A DNA stretch of 64,000 bases from Paracoccus haematequi (GTDB lineage: Bacteria; Pseudomonadota; Alphaproteobacteria; Rhodobacterales; Rhodobacteraceae), in the NCBI RefSeq assembly GCF_900631945.1, contig NZ_UZWE01000024.1, forward strand, positions 184,462 to 248,461, in the 5' to 3' direction. Each line of letters begins with the position of its first letter. Position 1 is the stretch's first letter. Shown here in pieces: positions 61,466-64,000 of this stretch. The notes under the pieces are model-generated. The model was not told where the DNA came from. It was given only the letters and a program-made list of their open reading frames with translations, and searched no databases. Position numbers and translations under genes: made by a program.

Positions 61466-61493
61466 TTGATCCACGGCGATTCGGTCCTATATT
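61466..61493 (+). promoter_or_regulatory. Sigma-70-type promoter of the 62-residue ORF
   Basis: TTGATC (61466-61471), 16-base spacer, TATATT (61488-61493). Transcription would start near 61500, about 25 bases before ATG 61525. Confidence 0.5.
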
Positions 61494-61524
61494 GACGCTC
61501 TCTCTGTCCTAGAGGAGGCCGGAT

Positions 61525-61713
61525 ATGAACAAGCATATTATCGACCAACCCCGAGAGAACAGCGGCACGCGCCTGCGGGAATTCGCCCGTTACGAACGCG
61601 AATCGGGCACCCATCCCGCCATCGAAACCCTGCACAGCCGCCCGCAGATGCGGGCCGAGGACAATCGCCTGGCGGCCGAATTCCTGCGCATCGAACGCGA
61701 ACAGATGCGTTAG
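61525..61713 (+). CDS. Small hypothetical protein, 62 residues
   Basis: A charged soluble peptide with no membrane segment or signal. It is rich in Arg and Glu (for example LREFARYERESGTHPAIE and NRLAAEFLRIEREQMR), so it is likely helical. GAGGAGG 6 bases before ATG 61525 and a promoter just upstream make it a credible gene. I do not recognise a family. It could bind a regulator or nucleic acid; nothing in the sequence decides. Confidence 0.65.
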   Translation: MNKHIIDQPRENSGTRLREFARYERESGTHPAIETLHSRPQMRAEDNRLAAEFLRIEREQMR

Positions 61714-61833
61714 CCGATCCTAGTCGGCGCCGTCGCCATACTTGGGGTGGTGCCCGCCAGCCTATAGGTCGGCACCGGCGCCAACTTACGCGCCGCGTCG
61801 ATGATGGGTCTGAAAAAGGGGCGCAAGACAGCG

Positions 61834-61860
61834 AAGGGCCGCCCTTTCGGACGGCCCCTT
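61834..61860 (-). terminator. Terminator-like stem-loop after ilvE
   Basis: On the minus strand AAGGGGCCGTCC and GGGCGGCCCTT pair (one bulge, one G-T pair) around GAAA, 21 bases after the ilvE stop. The following T run is interrupted. Confidence 0.5.
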
Positions 61861-61881
61861 GGATGGCGGTTGCGGCGCGGA

Positions 61882-62751
61882 TCAGGCGCGGACCAGCCGT
61901 TCATAGTCCTCGCTGATCTTCCGCGTCGTGTTGCCGACCTGGAAATGCCAGTCGCCGATCTGGCCGACCGGGGTCACCTCGGCCGCCGTGCCGGTCAGGA
62001 AGCATTCCTGGAAATCCTCCAGCTCCTCGGGGCGGATGCGGCGTTCGTGGACCACGGTGCCGTTGTCCTTCAGCATCTGGATGATGGTCTGGCGGGTGAT
62101 GCCGTTCAGGAAGCGGTCGGCCTGGGGGGTGTGGACCTCGCCGTCCTTGATGAAGAAGATGTTGGCGCCGGTCGCCTCGGCCACATAGCCTTCCCAGTCC
62201 ATGAACAGCGCGTCGGAACAGCCCTTCGCCTCGGCCGCGTGCTTCGACATGGTGCAGATCATGTACAGACCGGCGGCCTTGGCGGCGGTGGGGATGGTTT
62301 CCGGCGACGGGCGCTTCCATTTCGCCACGTCCAGCTTGGCGCCCTGCCATTTCGCGTCGCCGTAATAGCTGCCCCATTCCCAGCAGGCCACGGCCATGCG
62401 GACCTTGTTGCGCGCCGCCGACACGCCCATGTCGGGGCCAGAGCCGCGCCACATCACCGCGCGGACATAGGCGTTGGTGAAGCCGTTGGCCTTCAGCACG
62501 GCTTCCTTCGCGGCATCGATTTCCTCGGCGGAATAGGGCGACTGCATGTCCAGCAGGCGGGCCGATTCGATCAGCCGCAGCGAATGGTCGTGGCCCTTGA
62601 AGATCTTGCCGTCATAGCACCGCTCGCCCTCGAAGACCGAGCTTGCGTAATGCAGCGCGTGGGTCAGGATATGCACATTCGCGTCGCGCCAGTCGACCAG
62701 TTCGCCATCCATCCAGATCTTGCCGTCGCGATCGTCATAGGCCGCCGTCAT
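61882..62751 (-). CDS. ilvE: Branched-chain amino acid aminotransferase
   Basis: A 289-residue PLP enzyme of fold type IV that makes or degrades Leu, Ile and Val. FEGERCYDGKIFKGHDHSLRL is near 40-60. The PLP Lys lies in IPTAAKAAGLYMICTM (near 155), and EATGANIFFIKDG near 190 is the conserved cofactor stretch. Two adjacent ATGs exist, 62754 and 62751; the second has better spacing (6 bases) from GGAG. A long continuous minus-strand frame upstream is a shadow of petP-petR. Divergent from petP. Confidence 0.93.
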   Translation of the reverse strand: MTAAYDDRDGKIWMDGELVDWRDANVHILTHALHYASSVFEGERCYDGKIFKGHDHSLRLIESARLLDMQSPYSAEEIDAAKEAVLKANGFTNAYVRAVMWRGSGPDMGVSAARNKVRMAVACWEWGSYYGDAKWQGAKLDVAKWKRPSPETIPTAAKAAGLYMICTMSKHAAEAKGCSDALFMDWEGYVAEATGANIFFIKDGEVHTPQADRFLNGITRQTIIQMLKDNGTVVHERRIRPEELEDFQECFLTGTAAEVTPVGQIGDWHFQVGNTTRKISEDYERLVRA

Positions 62752-62833
62752 CATTCTCTCCAATCCCGCCGGGCTTTGCGATTCTTGCGCCAGTTCGCCC
62801 GGAACCGAACCTTTTGTTGCGCGAAGTGCTTGA

Positions 62834-62862
62834 CGCCTAGCAATCGAATCTTGGAAAGTCAA
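62834..62862 (-). promoter_or_regulatory. Candidate ilvE promoter
   Basis: On the minus strand TTGACT (62862-62857), 17-base spacer and TAGGCG (62839-62834). The -10 is weak. It overlaps the petP promoter region. Confidence 0.35.
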
Positions 62863-62879
62863 CAACACTGCCCTATCAA
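62851..62879 (+). promoter_or_regulatory. Candidate petP promoter
   Basis: TTGGAA (62851-62856), 17-base spacer, TATCAA (62874-62879). It overlaps the divergent ilvE promoter candidate, so the two could compete. Confidence 0.4.
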
Positions 62880-62904
62880 GGGGCGAACCGGGAAAGGAGT
62901 GGCG

Positions 62905-63417
62905 ATGGCCGAGACGATGCGCGTTCATACCTTGATGGGCGAGGATCTGCTGTTCCTGACCGACGACAAGCTGCGTCGCGGGATCGAGGCGATGTTCTTC
63001 GCCTATCGCGCCTTCACCGCCGATCCCGACCTGATCCTGGCGGGGCTGGATTACGGCCGCGCCCATCACCGGGCGCTGCATTTCATCCACCGCGATCCGG
63101 GGCTGACGGTCACGGCGCTGCTGGACGTGCTGGGCGTGACCAAGCAGTCGCTGAACCGCGTGCTGCGCACCCTGATCGAGGACGGGCTGGTCGAAAGCCG
63201 CGTCGGCCGCCGCGACCGGCGCGAACGCCACCTGCACCTGACGGAAAAAGGCGCGGCCCTGGAGCGGCGGCTGTCCGAAGCGCAGCGCGCGCGGATGCGC
63301 CAGGCCTATCGCGCCGCAGGACCGCAGGCGGTGGCGGGCTTTCGTCAGGTGCTGGAGGCGATGATGGACCCCGAGACGCGGGCGCAGTATCAGTCGATGA
63401 AGGATCTGCCCGAATAA
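62905..63417 (+). CDS. petP: MarR-family regulator, PetP-like
   Basis: A 170-residue winged-helix protein. The DNA-binding region includes LTVTALLDVLGVTKQSLNRVLRTL (about 67-90) and the wing RVGRRDRRERHLHLTEKG. Its position directly before a PetR-type response regulator matches petP-petR of Rhodobacter, a pair needed for cytochrome bc1 expression and growth. AAAGGAG precedes ATG 62905. petR starts 12 bases after its stop. Confidence 0.85.
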   Translation: MAETMRVHTLMGEDLLFLTDDKLRRGIEAMFFAYRAFTADPDLILAGLDYGRAHHRALHFIHRDPGLTVTALLDVLGVTKQSLNRVLRTLIEDGLVESRVGRRDRRERHLHLTEKGAALERRLSEAQRARMRQAYRAAGPQAVAGFRQVLEAMMDPETRAQYQSMKDLPE

Positions 63418-63429
63418 GGCCCGCACGAC

Positions 63430-64000
63430 ATGAGCCAGTCTGACGCCCATCTGCTGATCGTCGATGACGACGAACGCATCCGTGCGCTGCTGGGCCGGTT
63501 CCTGCGCAAGAGCGGATTTCTGGTCACGCTGGCCCGCGACGCGGCCCAGGCCCGCCGGTTGCTGGCCGGGCTGGACTTCGACCTGATCGTGATGGACGTG
63601 ATGATGCCGGGCGAGGACGGATTCGCGCTGACCCGGTCCTTGCGCGAAAGGCTGACCACGCCGATCCTGCTGCTGACCGCGCGCGGAGAGACCGAGGACC
63701 GCATCACCGGGCTGGAAGTCGGCGCCGACGATTACCTGCCCAAGCCCTTCGAGCCGCGCGAATTGCTGCTGCGCATCAACGCGATCCTGCGCCGCATTCC
63801 CGCGCCCGAGGTTCACCAGCCGAAATTCCTGACCCTGGGGGCGTTGCGATACGACATCGACAAGGGGGAATTGTGGCAGGGCGAAAGCCACCTGCGTCTG
63901 ACCGGCACCGAACAGGCGCTGCTGCGCCGCCTGGCCGCCAGCCGGGGCGAGCCCGTCAGCCGCGCCGATTTGATCGACGACCTGGGCCGGGGCGGCGGGG
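63430..64000 (+). CDS. petR: OmpR-family response regulator, PetR-like (cut by window end)
   Basis: The first 190 residues of a response regulator. The receiver has acidic residues VDDDE (11-15), phospho-acceptor Asp56 in VMDVMMPGEDG and Lys105 in LPKPFEPRELLLR. The OmpR-type winged helix begins near 132 (KFLTLGALRYDIDKG) and reaches LTGTEQALLRRLAA before the window ends. The C-terminal recognition helix lies outside. The pairing with a MarR-family gene points to PetR; no sensor kinase is in the window. Confidence 0.88.
   Translation, partial: MSQSDAHLLIVDDDERIRALLGRFLRKSGFLVTLARDAAQARRLLAGLDFDLIVMDVMMPGEDGFALTRSLRERLTTPILLLTARGETEDRITGLEVGADDYLPKPFEPRELLLRINAILRRIPAPEVHQPKFLTLGALRYDIDKGELWQGESHLRLTGTEQALLRRLAASRGEPVSRADLIDDLGRGGG

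Noticed and set aside
61882..63891. ilvE as the C-terminal part of a 669-codon fusion
   Set aside because: The N-terminal 380 codons are antisense to petP and petR and to their promoter region. The proper ilvE start has GGAG and a normal length.
1..64000. CRISPR arrays, tRNA or rRNA genes, prophage or IS elements
   Set aside because: No regularly spaced repeats, no tRNA-like cloverleaf seen, and no integrase or transposase motif in any plausible ORF.

Overview
The window is high-GC, densely coded bacterial chromosome with overlapping start/stop codons. It fits a Rhodobacteraceae alphaproteobacterium, most likely Paracoccus-like. The reasons are a bphO-bphP pair, a petP-petR-type regulator pair, an alphaproteobacterial flagellar set, a gbpR/chvE/gguABC sugar locus and GGAAC-N16-CGTT (EcfG-type) promoters. 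The genus is inferred from gene content and style, not from a marker gene. I see no rRNA, tRNA, IS element, prophage or CRISPR array, and no region whose base or codon use stands out.

Layout. 1-2.6 kb: end of the elongasome pair mrdA-rodA, with a translationally coupled 2-hydroxyacid dehydrogenase. 2.7-5.8 kb: heme oxygenase and bacteriophytochrome HWE kinase fused to a receiver. 5.9-8.3 kb: an MHS-family symporter and an AbrB-family membrane protein. 8.3-13.4 kb: malonate catabolism (matR divergent from matC-matA-matB). 13.5-14.2 kb: zinT behind a possible Zur site. 14.2-16.7 kb: opgD and an RTX-repeat protein. 16.9-20.6 kb: an ECF sigma/anti-sigma pair divergent from a poly-Asp subtilase and an EEP-fold protein. 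20.8-30.8 kb: two divergent flagellar operons. 31-32.8 kb: bioMNY biotin importer. 32.9-36.8 kb: polyamine-type ABC importer.

37-55.9 kb is the largest unit: one strand of sugar import and oxidation behind gbpR. It has two tandem ChvE-type binding proteins, GguABC, a dehydratase, an aldose dehydrogenase, a semialdehyde dehydrogenase, a second importer of YtfQRT-YjfF type, a lactonase, a mutarotase, and DgoK/DgoA. Together these could take L-arabinose to 2-oxoglutarate (non-phosphorylative route) and D-galactose to pyruvate plus triose phosphate (De Ley-Doudoroff route), sharing the dehydrogenase, lactonase and dehydratase.

56-64 kb holds housekeeping and stress genes: a small secreted protein with a repeated KDG/PLE motif behind an exact EcfG-type promoter, rnd, kdsD-lptC-lptA-lptB (LPS), hpf (second exact EcfG-type promoter), ptsN, a 62-residue ORF, ilvE, and petP-petR cut by the window end.

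The least explained parts are the ECF/anti-sigma/poly-Asp subtilase/EEP module, the GGAAC-N16-CGTT-driven repeat protein, the duplicated ChvE genes, and stem-loops after every binding-protein gene. All assignments come from reading motifs and gene order; no database search was run.
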